Source of the DNA: Bin87 sp963663945
GTDB lineage: Bacteria; Chloroflexota; Dehalococcoidia; Lucifugimonadales; UBA3495
NCBI GenBank assembly: GCA_963663945.1
Contig: OY760687.1
Coordinates: 2,170,001 to 2,234,000, forward strand
Length of the DNA: 64,000 bases
Direction: 5' to 3'
A model generated the notes under the pieces. The model was not told the DNA's origin and made no database searches. It was given only the letters and a program-made list of their open reading frames with translations. Below are positions 25,689 through 33,957 of this stretch, in pieces. A program made the position numbers and the translations under genes. The first letter of the stretch is position 1. Each line of letters begins with the position of its first letter.

Positions 25689-26507
25689 CTACTCCGGCTG
25701 GTGCACCGCTCCCACAAACTCGAGCCACGCCTGCACACACTTTTCGGGAGCCGAGTGCTGGACATAACCGCTGGCGCCCGGCACACGCGCCAAGCGGCAG
25801 TTGGGCATCATTTCCGCCTGCCCCTGCGCCCGGTCGGGAATGTCTCCCTCGCTCAGTTCGCCGACCATCGCCAGCGCTGGAGTCTGGATCGCCGGCAACT
25901 TGTCGGACAGGTTCTGCGTGCCGAGGTAGGCCAGCGTTTCCAGCACCACGTGCCGTGAGGTCTGCGCCATCTGCTGGATGTACCACTCGTGGTGCTCCGG
26001 CGCCGCGTCTGCGCTGACCCGACGGCCGCCGGTGGTCCGCGCCCAGCCTTCCACCCCTTCTTCGGCCACCAGCCGGTAGTAGTTCTGATAGGTGTCGACG
26101 CCGGTGAAATTGTATGGAGACGTGCAGGTGGTCACTGTGTGCAACCGCTCCGGATACTGGTACGCGAATTGCAGCGCGATGGTGCCGCCGATGGTCTCGC
26201 CGATCAGGTGCACCTTGTCCAGGTCGAGGTGATCGAGCAGGTTCCGCAGGTCTCCCGCGAAACCCTCCAGAGACCAATCGTAGCCGGGCTCGGGTACGGT
26301 CGAACGCCCGAAACCACGCATGTCCACTCTGATAACCCGGTACTGCCGGGCCAGCAGCGGGGGCCATGCGTACCACAGCCGTGCGTTCTTCGCATTGCCG
26401 TGGTGCAGAACGATGGTCTCGATGCCGTCCGGATCGCGCCACGGATCGGTGAAGTTGTCATCGTCGTAGTACATCTCCAGGTCGCCGGGCAGCGGGGCTA
26501 TGGGCAT
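25689..26507 (-). CDS. Alpha/beta hydrolase-fold protein with altered catalytic triad
   Basis: 272 residues from an ATG with GGAG upstream. The oxyanion HHG lies at 35-37, then VDMRGFGRS, then the nucleophile elbow GETIGG, where the usual Ser is T105. The late His region reads GASGYVQHSAPE instead of the usual GxGH. At least two of the three triad positions therefore look changed. Thr could act as nucleophile, or the protein may bind a ligand without hydrolysis. It is 72 bases after a cupin gene and probably cotranscribed from the promoter at 26991, so the pair may act on one small molecule. Confidence 0.8.
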   Translation of the reverse strand: MPIAPLPGDLEMYYDDDNFTDPWRDPDGIETIVLHHGNAKNARLWYAWPPLLARQYRVIRVDMRGFGRSTVPEPGYDWSLEGFAGDLRNLLDHLDLDKVHLIGETIGGTIALQFAYQYPERLHTVTTCTSPYNFTGVDTYQNYYRLVAEEGVEGWARTTGGRRVSADAAPEHHEWYIQQMAQTSRHVVLETLAYLGTQNLSDKLPAIQTPALAMVGELSEGDIPDRAQGQAEMMPNCRLARVPGASGYVQHSAPEKCVQAWLEFVGAVHQPE

Positions 26508-26579
26508 GATGGTCTCCTGCGTTTGATCGCCTGGGTGCGTGAGGTCCGTTACCTGCGAGCGGATGGGCGGTGATCGAGC

Positions 26580-26957
26580 CTACACGCCGAGCCCGCCACC
26601 GGGTGTCTGGTCGGCCAGCGGGATCTGCACGCTTATTCGGTCCACGTCGCCCACGCTGCGGGTGGTGTGTCCGCGTCCGGTCAGATCTTCGCACAGCTCG
26701 ATGTCGCCCACGTTGAAGATACGCTTGGTCCCGTCGCCAATCCCGATTTCCACCTGGCCCTGCAACGTGATGACGTACTGTCGGCGCGGCGCGGTGTGAA
26801 AGTCCACCAGCTGGGTCGGTTTCAGGCTGCTGAACTGCACGCCGGTGGCCGCTTCCGTAGCGGTCCTCAGGGCATGGCCCACCTGCTCGAAGGGCAATTC
26901 CATTTCTTCAATGTGCGACTCGCCGTCCTCGCCTGTGAATATCCTGACTACCTGCAT
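26580..26957 (-). CDS. Small cupin-fold protein
   Basis: 125 residues from an ATG with GGAGG seven bases upstream. The core has the cupin pattern: VDFHTAPRRQYVITLQGQVEIGIGDG, then FNVGDIELCEDLTGRGHTTRSVGD. The second motif retains a His, and the first has a single His, so metal binding is possible but incomplete. It is the first gene of a two-gene unit with the degenerate alpha/beta hydrolase. Likely roles are binding or isomerising a small molecule; the substrate is unknown. Confidence 0.75.
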   Translation of the reverse strand: MQVVRIFTGEDGESHIEEMELPFEQVGHALRTATEAATGVQFSSLKPTQLVDFHTAPRRQYVITLQGQVEIGIGDGTKRIFNVGDIELCEDLTGRGHTTRSVGDVDRISVQIPLADQTPGGGLGV

Positions 26958-26990
26958 TTCCTGTCCTCCGGTTACGGTTCGGATGGCGTA

Positions 26991-26999
26991 ATCATAGCA
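26991..26999 (-). promoter_or_regulatory. Extended -10 upstream of the cupin gene
   Basis: The minus strand reads CCGGTGCTATGATTA, giving TGCTATGAT. The leader to the ATG at 26957 is about 27-34 nt. Confidence 0.5.
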
Positions 27000-27003
27000 C
27001 CGG

Positions 27004-27726
27004 TCACGCCTCGACGGCGGCCCTGCCGGTGGCGCAGATGTCCTGCAGGCAACAGCCCTCGCAGCGCGGCGCGTTCTTGGTGCAGGCTGCCTTGTGATGG
27101 TGATCCAGCAGCGCGTGATACTCGTTGAAAACGGAGACGTCGGGCGGCAGGTTGTCGTGGAACAACCGCTGCCAGCCGTTGTAGTTGTCCCGTTCGGTGG
27201 GAGCCAATCCCATCCGCTTCAGGATGCGGATGGTGTAGGCGTCGATCACGAACGACGGTTTGCCGGCGGCGTACACCAGGATGTCGTCGGCGGTTTCCGG
27301 CCCGATCCCGTGGATGCCCAGCAACTCGCGGCGAACCACCTCTGTGTCGCCGGCAAACATGCGGTTCAGATCGCCGTCGTGATCCACGCAGACGTGAGCG
27401 GCAAAGGCCTTCAGCTTCCGAGCCTTGGCATTGTAGTAGCCCGATGGATGCACCAGTTCGGCCAGTGCCTCCACGGGCAGCGCGTACACGGCCGGCCAAC
27501 TCGCGATGCCGGCGGACCGCAGGTTGTTCAGCGCCCGTTCCACATTGCGCCACGCCGCCGCCTGCGTGAGGATGGCCCCGGCGATCATCTCGAAGCGGCT
27601 CTCCGCCGGCCACCATCCCTGCGGCCCGTAGGCTTCCAGCAGCCGGTGGTATATCTCCATCAGTGACGGCTCAACGCGATCCACTTTCACTTCCGCAATG
27701 ACGTTTGAGAATGGCCCATTAATCAC
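27004..27726 (-). CDS. Endonuclease III-like HhH-GPD DNA repair protein
   Basis: 240 residues if started at the GTG at 27726, which overlaps the sfsA stop as GTGA. Later starts at 27690 or the ATG at 27660 are also possible, and no site has a good Shine-Dalgarno. The HhH motif LLGIHGIGPETADDILVYAAGKPSFVID ends in the catalytic-type Asp. The usual catalytic Lys region reads LTQAAAWRNVERAL. The C-terminus has the 4Fe-4S motif C-x6-C-x2-C-x5-C (CTKNAPRC..C..C). The family removes damaged bases or acts on DNA ends. It is translationally coupled to sfsA. Confidence 0.88.
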   Translation of the reverse strand: MINGPFSNVIAEVKVDRVEPSLMEIYHRLLEAYGPQGWWPAESRFEMIAGAILTQAAAWRNVERALNNLRSAGIASWPAVYALPVEALAELVHPSGYYNAKARKLKAFAAHVCVDHDGDLNRMFAGDTEVVRRELLGIHGIGPETADDILVYAAGKPSFVIDAYTIRILKRMGLAPTERDNYNGWQRLFHDNLPPDVSVFNEYHALLDHHHKAACTKNAPRCEGCCLQDICATGRAAVEA

Positions 27727-28412
27727 AGGAGGGTGGGAACGGTATCGGCGAGCTCGATGCTGCGCTCGGTCACGGTGCAGCGATATGCCCACACCGCGAC
27801 GCCAGCGTCGCGGGCTTCTCGCAACGTGACGCCGAGCAGCGGATCCGCAACGTCGTGTGGGGCGAACGCCTCAGCATCCGCGCGCTGGATCACGAAAACA
27901 ACCGCGGCCTGGTGCCCCGACTCGAGGGCCGCCATCAGGCTCCGCAGGTGTTTCACGCCGCGAAGGGTTGGCGCATCCGGAAACAGGCCAACCCCGTTCT
28001 CCACCAACGTTACCGATTTGGTTTCGACGTAGCATTTGCCTTCCGGACCATCCAGCAGGAAATCCAGCCGGCTTTCTCCAAACACCTGCTCGGCGCGCGC
28101 CACCGGGTAGCGGCCGAATTGGGGCATGCGCTTTTGCGCCAAAGCCTCGGCGACCAGCTTGTTGGGCAGGCGGGCATCGGCGGACGATAGCGCGTGGCCC
28201 GTGTCCACCAACGCCAGGTCGAAGCTCGTCTTTCTGCTGGTCCCATGTGGCGCTGGCACGAGCAACACGCGAAAACCGGGCACCAACAGCTCGCCCATGC
28301 GACCTGAATTGGGCACGTGAGCGAGGTACTCTTGCCGGTCCACGTCCACCAGGGCCGCGAACCGGTTCAGGCGCTTGATGAAGCGTCCTTCAACCAGGGG
28401 AGGAAATCGCAC
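27723..28412 (-). CDS. sfsA: SfsA family nuclease
   Basis: 229 residues. The GTG at 28412 is chosen because GGAG lies seven bases upstream and the resulting start RFPPLVEGRFIKRLNRF lines up with the known SfsA N-terminus; the open frame extends further upstream. Key segments are HVPNSGRM, SRLDFLL and CYVETKSVTL, which form the PD-(D/E)xK-like active site. SfsA of E. coli was named for sugar fermentation stimulation and has nucleic-acid binding and nuclease activity. It overlaps the endonuclease III-like gene by four bases, suggesting a shared DNA-related role. Confidence 0.93.
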   Translation of the reverse strand: MRFPPLVEGRFIKRLNRFAALVDVDRQEYLAHVPNSGRMGELLVPGFRVLLVPAPHGTSRKTSFDLALVDTGHALSSADARLPNKLVAEALAQKRMPQFGRYPVARAEQVFGESRLDFLLDGPEGKCYVETKSVTLVENGVGLFPDAPTLRGVKHLRSLMAALESGHQAAVVFVIQRADAEAFAPHDVADPLLGVTLREARDAGVAVWAYRCTVTERSIELADTVPTLL

Positions 28413-28497
28413 CGGTGGTCTCCAGAATCGGCGGTCGGCGTCGAATTTGCGTTTTGCATGCTGACGGCGAACCGCCATTCGATTCGATCTGAAACGT

Positions 28498-28557
28498 CAT
28501 GTAACAAAAGCGTAATCAGTTCGTAATGGCCCGTTAATCCGTAGTGCGCAATATAAA
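28498..28557 (+). promoter_or_regulatory. Four 11-bp direct repeats with -10: PHO-box-like operator
   Basis: GTAAC (28501), GTAAT (28512), GTAAT (28523) and TTAAT (28534) are spaced exactly 11 bp apart. A TATAAA at 28552-28557 lies 13 bases after the last repeat, and no -35 is present. Arrays of 11-bp direct repeats replacing the -35 are how PhoB/OmpR-type regulators bind. The site precedes an OmpR-type regulator gene and may autoregulate it. Confidence 0.6.
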
Positions 28558-28610
28558 GCCATCGGCAGCGACCTGCCACACAATCACCATGCTGCGGATG
28601 AGGTTCGGCG

Positions 28611-29303
28611 ATGATCACCTATGCAGGTTACCAGGCCACCAGGGACTCCGTTCCGCGCGTCCTCCTGCTGGGAGAGGGCTGGGAAATGGTTACGGGCGCT
28701 CTGGCCGCCGCTTCGGACACCGGCGCCATCGAGGTGCTCGGCCCGGAACCCGCCTACGACTTCGACGCCGACTACGGCGCTCAATCCCCGGCGGTGTTGT
28801 TGCTTTCACCCGACGCGAACCTGCCCGCCCATCCGGACGAGGACACCGGGCCCCTGGTGCTCCGTTGCGTCCCCGACGACGAGTTGGACGCTCCCGAACT
28901 ATATGATGACTCAGACGATTTCGTCGCCGTGCCCTGTTCCCCGGCCGAGCTGATCAAGCGGATCCTGCGTCTCGCCCACCGCCGAGCCACCACGTCCGTC
29001 TCGTCGGAGTCCACCAGGGTCGGCGGCATTTCGCTGAACCCCGCCACATATCAGGTTACCGCCAATGGAAGGCCCGTGGACCTGGCCTGGCTGGAGTTTC
29101 AACTGCTCCAGTTCCTGATGGACAACGTGGGCAGGGTGTTCACTCGCGACCAGCTGCTGGCCAACGTTTGGGGCGTGGAAAACATCGGCGGCACGCGCAC
29201 AGTCGACGTTCACATCCGCCGACTGCGCTACAAGCTCGAGAACGGACCCGAAACCTACTTCCGCACCGTCAAGAACGTCGGGTACGGAATGGTCGAACCA
29301 TAA
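28611..29303 (+). CDS. OmpR/PhoB-type regulator with degenerate receiver domain
   Basis: 230 residues, ATG with GAGG eight bases upstream. Residues about 14-120 have receiver length and hydrophobic pattern, but the phosphoacceptor strand reads VLLLSPDANL and the Lys strand reads FVAVPCSP, so neither the canonical Asp nor the Lys is in place. Residues 133-230 are a clear Trans_reg_C winged helix (LAWLEFQLLQFLMDNVGRVFTRDQLL, then VDVHIRRLRYKLE and FRTVKNVGYGM). It probably works without phosphorylation, as in other atypical response regulators. No kinase gene is adjacent. It is preceded by an 11-bp repeat operator. Confidence 0.85.
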   Translation: MITYAGYQATRDSVPRVLLLGEGWEMVTGALAAASDTGAIEVLGPEPAYDFDADYGAQSPAVLLLSPDANLPAHPDEDTGPLVLRCVPDDELDAPELYDDSDDFVAVPCSPAELIKRILRLAHRRATTSVSSESTRVGGISLNPATYQVTANGRPVDLAWLEFQLLQFLMDNVGRVFTRDQLLANVWGVENIGGTRTVDVHIRRLRYKLENGPETYFRTVKNVGYGMVEP

Positions 29304-29328
29304 TCTTGCGGTGACGGCGACAACTGGA

Positions 29329-29352
29329 AGGGGCGGGTTTTCACCCGCCCCT
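29329..29352. terminator. Hairpin between convergent genes
   Basis: A perfect 10-bp stem AGGGGCGGGT / ACCCGCCCCT has a TTTC loop and no T-tract. It separates the regulator from the P450. Its core resembles the hairpin at 305-333. Confidence 0.7.
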
Positions 29353-29381
29353 ACTTCGTTGCTCGTTTTCCGGAAGGTCTG

Positions 29382-30611
29382 CTACCACTCGGCTGGCAGG
29401 CTCACCACCCCACGAATGTTCAGCAGGTTGTGATATTCCAGCTCGTCAGGGTTGCTGGCAAACTTGAAAGGCGGGAACTTGCGGGTCAGCGCGCGGAACG
29501 CCTCCTGCCCCTCCAGCCTGGCCAGGTTGGCGCCCAGGCAGTGGTGGATCCCGCCGCCGAAAGCGACGTGCGGGTTCGGGTAGCGCGTGATGTCCAGATC
29601 CTCGGGATTCTCGAAGGCCATCGGGTCGCGGTTGGCGGAGTTGATTATGGTCATCACCTTCTCGCCTTCGCGGATCTTCTGCCCAGCCAGCTCAATGTCC
29701 TCGAGAGCGATGCGCGGAGCGCGCTTCACAGGGGAGTCGTAACGGAGCAATTCCTCCGTCGCGCGCACCAGGAGGCTGTCGTCCTCCTTGAGCATGTTCC
29801 ATTGCTCGGGGTTCTTCATGAGCGCCATGGTCCCGTTGCCCACCAGGTTGATGGTGGTCTGGTGACCGGCGATGAGCAGCAACAGGGTGTTGCCCAGCAC
29901 TTCCTCCCGGCTCAATTCGCCCTCGCGCTCGCCGATAGCCAGCACCGACAGCAGGTCGTCGGAGGGCTCGCTGACGCGATCTTCCACCAGCGGGTTGACG
30001 TAATCATTCAGCGTGGTGATGGCCTCATGCACCCGGGTGTGCCGGTCCGGCGACTCCTGGTCCAGCGACAGCAGTTGCCGCGACAGCGTGCGGATGAACT
30101 CCCGGTCCTCACCGGGCATCCCCAGCCAGTTGGCGATCACCAGCACTGGCATGGCGTTGGCGAAGTCCCGCAGCACATCCATATCACCGGCCTCGGGGTC
30201 GAAGTCCTTGAGCAGATCCTGGATGATGCCCTGCACCATCGCCCGGAACCGGTTATCGATGTACTTCGGGTTGAACACCGGGTGCACGGCGCGCCGCATC
30301 CGCAGGTGATCAGGCCGGTCCCGGCGGATGAACCAGTTGTTCATGTAGTCGAGGTTGTACTTGTACTTCGGAAAGTCCTCTTCCGAAATCGGAGGGCTCG
30401 GCGGCTTATCATCACGCAGGAACACCTCGGACGAGAAGTACTCCGGATGTCGCAGCGCCCACACCACGGCCTGATAGGACGTCACCACCCAGGTGTCGAA
30501 CTTGGCATTCCAGTAAACCGGAGCCTCTTCCCGCAGCATCGCGTAGTACGGATACGGGTTCCGCAGGTTTTCCGGCGAAAGCAATTCGTCGTGGATCCGG
30601 TCTTTCAGCAT
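29382..30611 (-). CDS. Cytochrome P450
   Basis: 409 residues from the ATG at 30611, which has GGAGAGG eight bases upstream; an in-frame ATG at 30665 would add 18 residues. The I-helix carries AGHQTT (248-253). The ExxR motif lies in EELLR (E287-R290). The heme-binding loop is FGGGIHHCLG with the ligand C358. It is a soluble bacterial class that needs ferredoxin partners, none of which are encoded nearby. The substrate is unknown. The upstream neighbour is a DUF2306-like membrane protein. Confidence 0.96.
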   Translation of the reverse strand: MLKDRIHDELLSPENLRNPYPYYAMLREEAPVYWNAKFDTWVVTSYQAVVWALRHPEYFSSEVFLRDDKPPSPPISEEDFPKYKYNLDYMNNWFIRRDRPDHLRMRRAVHPVFNPKYIDNRFRAMVQGIIQDLLKDFDPEAGDMDVLRDFANAMPVLVIANWLGMPGEDREFIRTLSRQLLSLDQESPDRHTRVHEAITTLNDYVNPLVEDRVSEPSDDLLSVLAIGEREGELSREEVLGNTLLLLIAGHQTTINLVGNGTMALMKNPEQWNMLKEDDSLLVRATEELLRYDSPVKRAPRIALEDIELAGQKIREGEKVMTIINSANRDPMAFENPEDLDITRYPNPHVAFGGGIHHCLGANLARLEGQEAFRALTRKFPPFKFASNPDELEYHNLLNIRGVVSLPAEW

Positions 30612-30680
30612 GTGTCCTGCCTCTCCGATTGGTGTGGTTGACGTTGGTGAAGTCAATTTAGCCATCAGGCCTTCGGGATG

Positions 30681-31313
30681 TCAACTTGAACGCGCACGCC
30701 TCAGAATGCGCACGTTCCACCAAACAATCAACGGCGTGATCACGACGGTAGGCAATATCCAGGGCAGCCAGACGGGCTCCATATCCACGTTGACCACGGT
30801 CACCGCCGTGATCGTGGCTATCGTGCCGGCCATCATGTTGGTGAGGTGTCGGGACACGCGCCGCGCGCCTCCCGGCTGGGTCTGGTGGAATCTCCCGTCA
30901 GCCAGGCCCAGTGCGATGGCGATCCCGCCGAACACCAGCAGGGTTACCCATTGCGAACTCCCGCCCAGAGCGATGACCACCGCGTAGACCCACATCGCCA
31001 GACCGGTGATCCCGATTGCAGCGACGGCGACCCAATCCACGGGATGGGCGCGCCGCTGCCGGTTGCGCGCGAACCGCCAACCGGCAAAAACCAGGTAGAA
31101 GCTGAACAACGCGATCAGAAAGAGGAACGTGCTCCCGCCCAGGAACGCCAGAGGCACTGCCGTCAGGAACACCACGGTCATCCCGACCGCGTAAACCCGG
31201 CCCGCCAGCACGTGCCAACGCCCGCCCTTGGCCGTGACCAAGGCGACCCCTGCAGCGGCGAGCGATATTGAGCCGGCCGCAATGTGCACCGCCAGCAGTA
31301 TCAGTTGGATCAA
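30681..31313 (-). CDS. DUF2306-like multi-pass membrane protein
   Basis: 210 residues from a TTG. Six or more hydrophobic helices cover almost the whole chain. The N-terminus LAVHIAAGSISLAAAGVAL followed by KGGRWHVLAGRVY has the two conserved His positions seen in DUF2306-like membrane proteins, which may ligate heme. A third His-containing segment is RHLTNMMAG. Function unknown. It precedes the P450 gene by 15-70 bases on the same strand. Confidence 0.65.
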   Translation of the reverse strand: MIQLILLAVHIAAGSISLAAAGVALVTAKGGRWHVLAGRVYAVGMTVVFLTAVPLAFLGGSTFLFLIALFSFYLVFAGWRFARNRQRRAHPVDWVAVAAIGITGLAMWVYAVVIALGGSSQWVTLLVFGGIAIALGLADGRFHQTQPGGARRVSRHLTNMMAGTIATITAVTVVNVDMEPVWLPWILPTVVITPLIVWWNVRILRRARSS

Positions 31314-31356
31314 GGACTACCTGTGACGGTTGTGTCAACGGGAGAAATAGTCAGCG

Positions 31357-32592
31357 TCACTCCAACGCCCCGAGATCCGCCAGTTCCCGGTACTCGGCCT
31401 CGCTCAGTCCCACGATCTCCCGCAGCGCGTATTCAGTGTCCTGCCCCAGCAGCGGCGCGGGGCGGTCGAGCCTTCCCGGGGTTAGCGACAACTGCGTCTC
31501 GGTGTAGTCCGTCGCGTAGGGGCCCATCTCGGGGTGGTCCAGCCAGGTGAAGTGCTCCCGATGGCTGAGTTGTTCGTCGTTGAACAGGTCGCGGGTGTCG
31601 TTGACTACTCCGGCGGGGACGCCTACTGCCTGCAGGCGACGCATCAGGTCGTGCCGGTCGTGGTTGATTGTCCACTGTGCGATGATGCCGTCCAGCTTGT
31701 CCTCGTGGGCCTTGCGGACGCGGAAGGTACGGAACTCCCCCGACGCGATGTCCGTGAACCCGTCCGCGGCGATCTCGTCACGCAGGGCGACCCACTGTCC
31801 GTCGTTGAACGCAGCGATTGCGATCCACCGATCGGCTTCGCCGTTGGCATCGGGCGCGCACGGATACGCCCCATGGGGAGAGGCAGAGGGGTGACGGTTC
31901 CCGACCAGCTCAGGTTCGCGCCCGTTGACGTCGGCGTCCAGCAGCATCGGCCCGCCGAAGTGCAGGCTGGTTTCCAGCTGAGACATGTCCAGGTGCGTGC
32001 CGCGGCCGGTGGCGCGCTGACGATCCACCGCCGCCAGGATCGCCGCCACCGCGAATTTGGGACACACGAAATCGGTGTAGGCGCCGTAAGGGTTGACCGG
32101 GCCGCGATCCGGCCAGCCAATGATGTTGGTGTAGCCGGCCAGCGAAGACAGCACCGCGCCGAACCCCGGCTGGGTCTGCATCGGGCCACCGCGCCCCAGC
32201 ATGGACGCGCTGAACAGGACGATGCGCGGGTTGACCCGGCTCAGTTCGTCGTAGCCCAAACCCCAGCGTTCCAGCGTCCCCGGCGTGAAGTTCTCGGTGA
32301 CCACGTCGGCCCATTCGGCGATCTTCAAGATCAGGTCCGGCGCTTGCGGGTGGCTCATGTCGATGGACAGGCCGTACTTGTTGGCGTTGTAGTTGGCGAA
32401 GTATCCGGACCGATTGACGCCCGACTCGCCACCCGCGAACGGCCCGGCCCTCCGCAGGGTCTCCGGGCGCTTGGCTGACTCCACACGCAGAACGGTCGCG
32501 CCATACTCGGACAGGTACTTGGTGGTCATCGGCCCCACTGCCACCCAGCAGAAATCCAGAACCTTCAACCCTTCCAGCGGCAATCCGGCCAT
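31357..32592 (-). CDS. Class III (CaiB/BaiF) CoA-transferase
   Basis: 411 residues from the ATG at 32592, with GGAG upstream; a TTG two codons earlier is possible. The N-terminal Rossmann part starts LEGLKVLDFCWVAVGPMTTKYLSEYGATVLRVE, and WADVVTENFTPGTLERWGLGYDEL follows. The catalytic Asp is expected in GAYTDFVCPKFAVAAILAA. These enzymes move CoA between carboxylic acids through an Asp-linked anhydride. It lies 31 bases after a second CaiB gene, so the two may form a heteromer or act in sequence in acid activation. Confidence 0.9.
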   Translation of the reverse strand: MAGLPLEGLKVLDFCWVAVGPMTTKYLSEYGATVLRVESAKRPETLRRAGPFAGGESGVNRSGYFANYNANKYGLSIDMSHPQAPDLILKIAEWADVVTENFTPGTLERWGLGYDELSRVNPRIVLFSASMLGRGGPMQTQPGFGAVLSSLAGYTNIIGWPDRGPVNPYGAYTDFVCPKFAVAAILAAVDRQRATGRGTHLDMSQLETSLHFGGPMLLDADVNGREPELVGNRHPSASPHGAYPCAPDANGEADRWIAIAAFNDGQWVALRDEIAADGFTDIASGEFRTFRVRKAHEDKLDGIIAQWTINHDRHDLMRRLQAVGVPAGVVNDTRDLFNDEQLSHREHFTWLDHPEMGPYATDYTETQLSLTPGRLDRPAPLLGQDTEYALREIVGLSEAEYRELADLGALE

Positions 32593-32623
32593 TATCAATT
32601 GCTCCGCACGCGTCGGTGGCGCT

Positions 32624-33895
32624 TCATACCACGCCCAACTCGGTCAGGCGCGCCAGGTCTCGCTCGTTCAGGCCCAATTCGCCGACGAGAATGTCCCGGT
32701 TATGCTCCCCGATGCGCGGGGAGCGTCGTCGGATTCCCACGCGCGAGGGGTCAGTGAGATCCTTCACGAAATGGCCCGGATACGTGACCGTCTCGCCGAT
32801 GTCATCGTGCTCGATTCGGTCATAGTAGTCCCTGGCCGCGAGTTGTCGGTGCGCCAGGATGTCGTTGGGAGTTGCAACTGGAAAGAGCAGGATGCGCCTT
32901 TCCAGCGCGCCGTCGGCCAGTTCGTTTCTGGTGTGTGTCATGAAGAATGGCGCCACCGCCGCTACCGTCTGCTCCATGATCTCGGCACGGGCGGTACCGT
33001 AACCGAGCTCCTCCCAGTTGATCGCCTCCAGCTCGGCGCTGCCCATGCCTTCTTCCGCCATCCAGGCCAGCATGGAGCGGACGCTGCGAGCCGCCCCGGC
33101 GGTCCCGCCGCCAGGCTGGAAGTTCACGTATCCATCCTTGCACGGCCAGTTGATCCGGGTGAACGTCCCACCGGCCGACTCCCGGTACGCTCCCATCCGG
33201 CGCAGGATGGTTTGCTCCAGGTCCCAGTACTGGGGCGCGTGGGCCAGCGTCCGCGCCACCGCCTGCTGGCAGGAAACGTCCACGTGCTGACCCTCACCGG
33301 TGAGCTGCCGGTGGGTATGGGCGATCATGGCGCCGGCCGCGCCGGCCGCGCTGCCGTGCTGGTAGAACTGCGGCATGCTGACGCGGAGAGGAGGGCGGTC
33401 GCCGTCGCCGGTCAGGTGCATGAAGCCGCCCAGCGCCATGCCCACGATGTCCGATGCCGCGTAGTCGGCGTACGGGCCGTCCTGTCCGAAGGCGGTGATC
33501 GAGACCATGACCAATCGTGGGTTCAAATCCCGCAACTCGGGGTAGCCCAACCCCAACGACGCCATTTGGCCCGGGTCCCCCGACTCGATGACAAAGTCAG
33601 CCTGACCCACCAGCCGCCGGAAGAGCGCCGCGCCGTCCGTCGTGCCGAGGTCCAGCGTGACGCCGCGCTTGTTGGCGCAGTAGGCCCACCAGAACAGGCT
33701 GCGTTCGGCGCCAGGTTCGTCCTTGTAGAATGGCCCTATTTTACGAGCCGGACTGCCTCCCGGCCGTTCCACCTGGACCACATCCGCGCCCAGATCTGCC
33801 AGCATTTTGCCGCAAAGCAGGCCTCGCCCATCGGTCAGGTCGAGCACTCGGTAGGGGGCCAGGAGACCGGGCCCGTAGTCAGTTGGTTCAGTCAC
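32624..33895 (-). CDS. Class III CoA-transferase homologue, catalytic Asp not evident
   Basis: 423 residues. The fold is clear: YRVLDLTDGRGLLCGKMLADLGADVVQVERPGG and FVIESGDPGQMASLGLGYPEL. In the segment where the family has D followed by a Gly/Ala helix, this protein reads QFYQHGSAAGAAGAM, with no Asp. It may be a non-catalytic partner of the adjacent CoA-transferase or use a different residue. It is the first gene of a two-gene unit. Confidence 0.85.
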   Translation of the reverse strand: MTEPTDYGPGLLAPYRVLDLTDGRGLLCGKMLADLGADVVQVERPGGSPARKIGPFYKDEPGAERSLFWWAYCANKRGVTLDLGTTDGAALFRRLVGQADFVIESGDPGQMASLGLGYPELRDLNPRLVMVSITAFGQDGPYADYAASDIVGMALGGFMHLTGDGDRPPLRVSMPQFYQHGSAAGAAGAMIAHTHRQLTGEGQHVDVSCQQAVARTLAHAPQYWDLEQTILRRMGAYRESAGGTFTRINWPCKDGYVNFQPGGGTAGAARSVRSMLAWMAEEGMGSAELEAINWEELGYGTARAEIMEQTVAAVAPFFMTHTRNELADGALERRILLFPVATPNDILAHRQLAARDYYDRIEHDDIGETVTYPGHFVKDLTDPSRVGIRRRSPRIGEHNRDILVGELGLNERDLARLTELGVV

Positions 33896-33957
33896 TACTG
33901 TCTCGATTTAATTGTTAGGGTTCGATGGGAGTGACTCGAGCCGTTGGCGATTGCTGT

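Noticed and set aside
33516..33540. tRNA T-arm-like sequence GGGTTCAAATCCCGC
   Set aside because: It lies inside a CoA-transferase gene and encodes conserved residues; no acceptor or anticodon arm can be formed around it.
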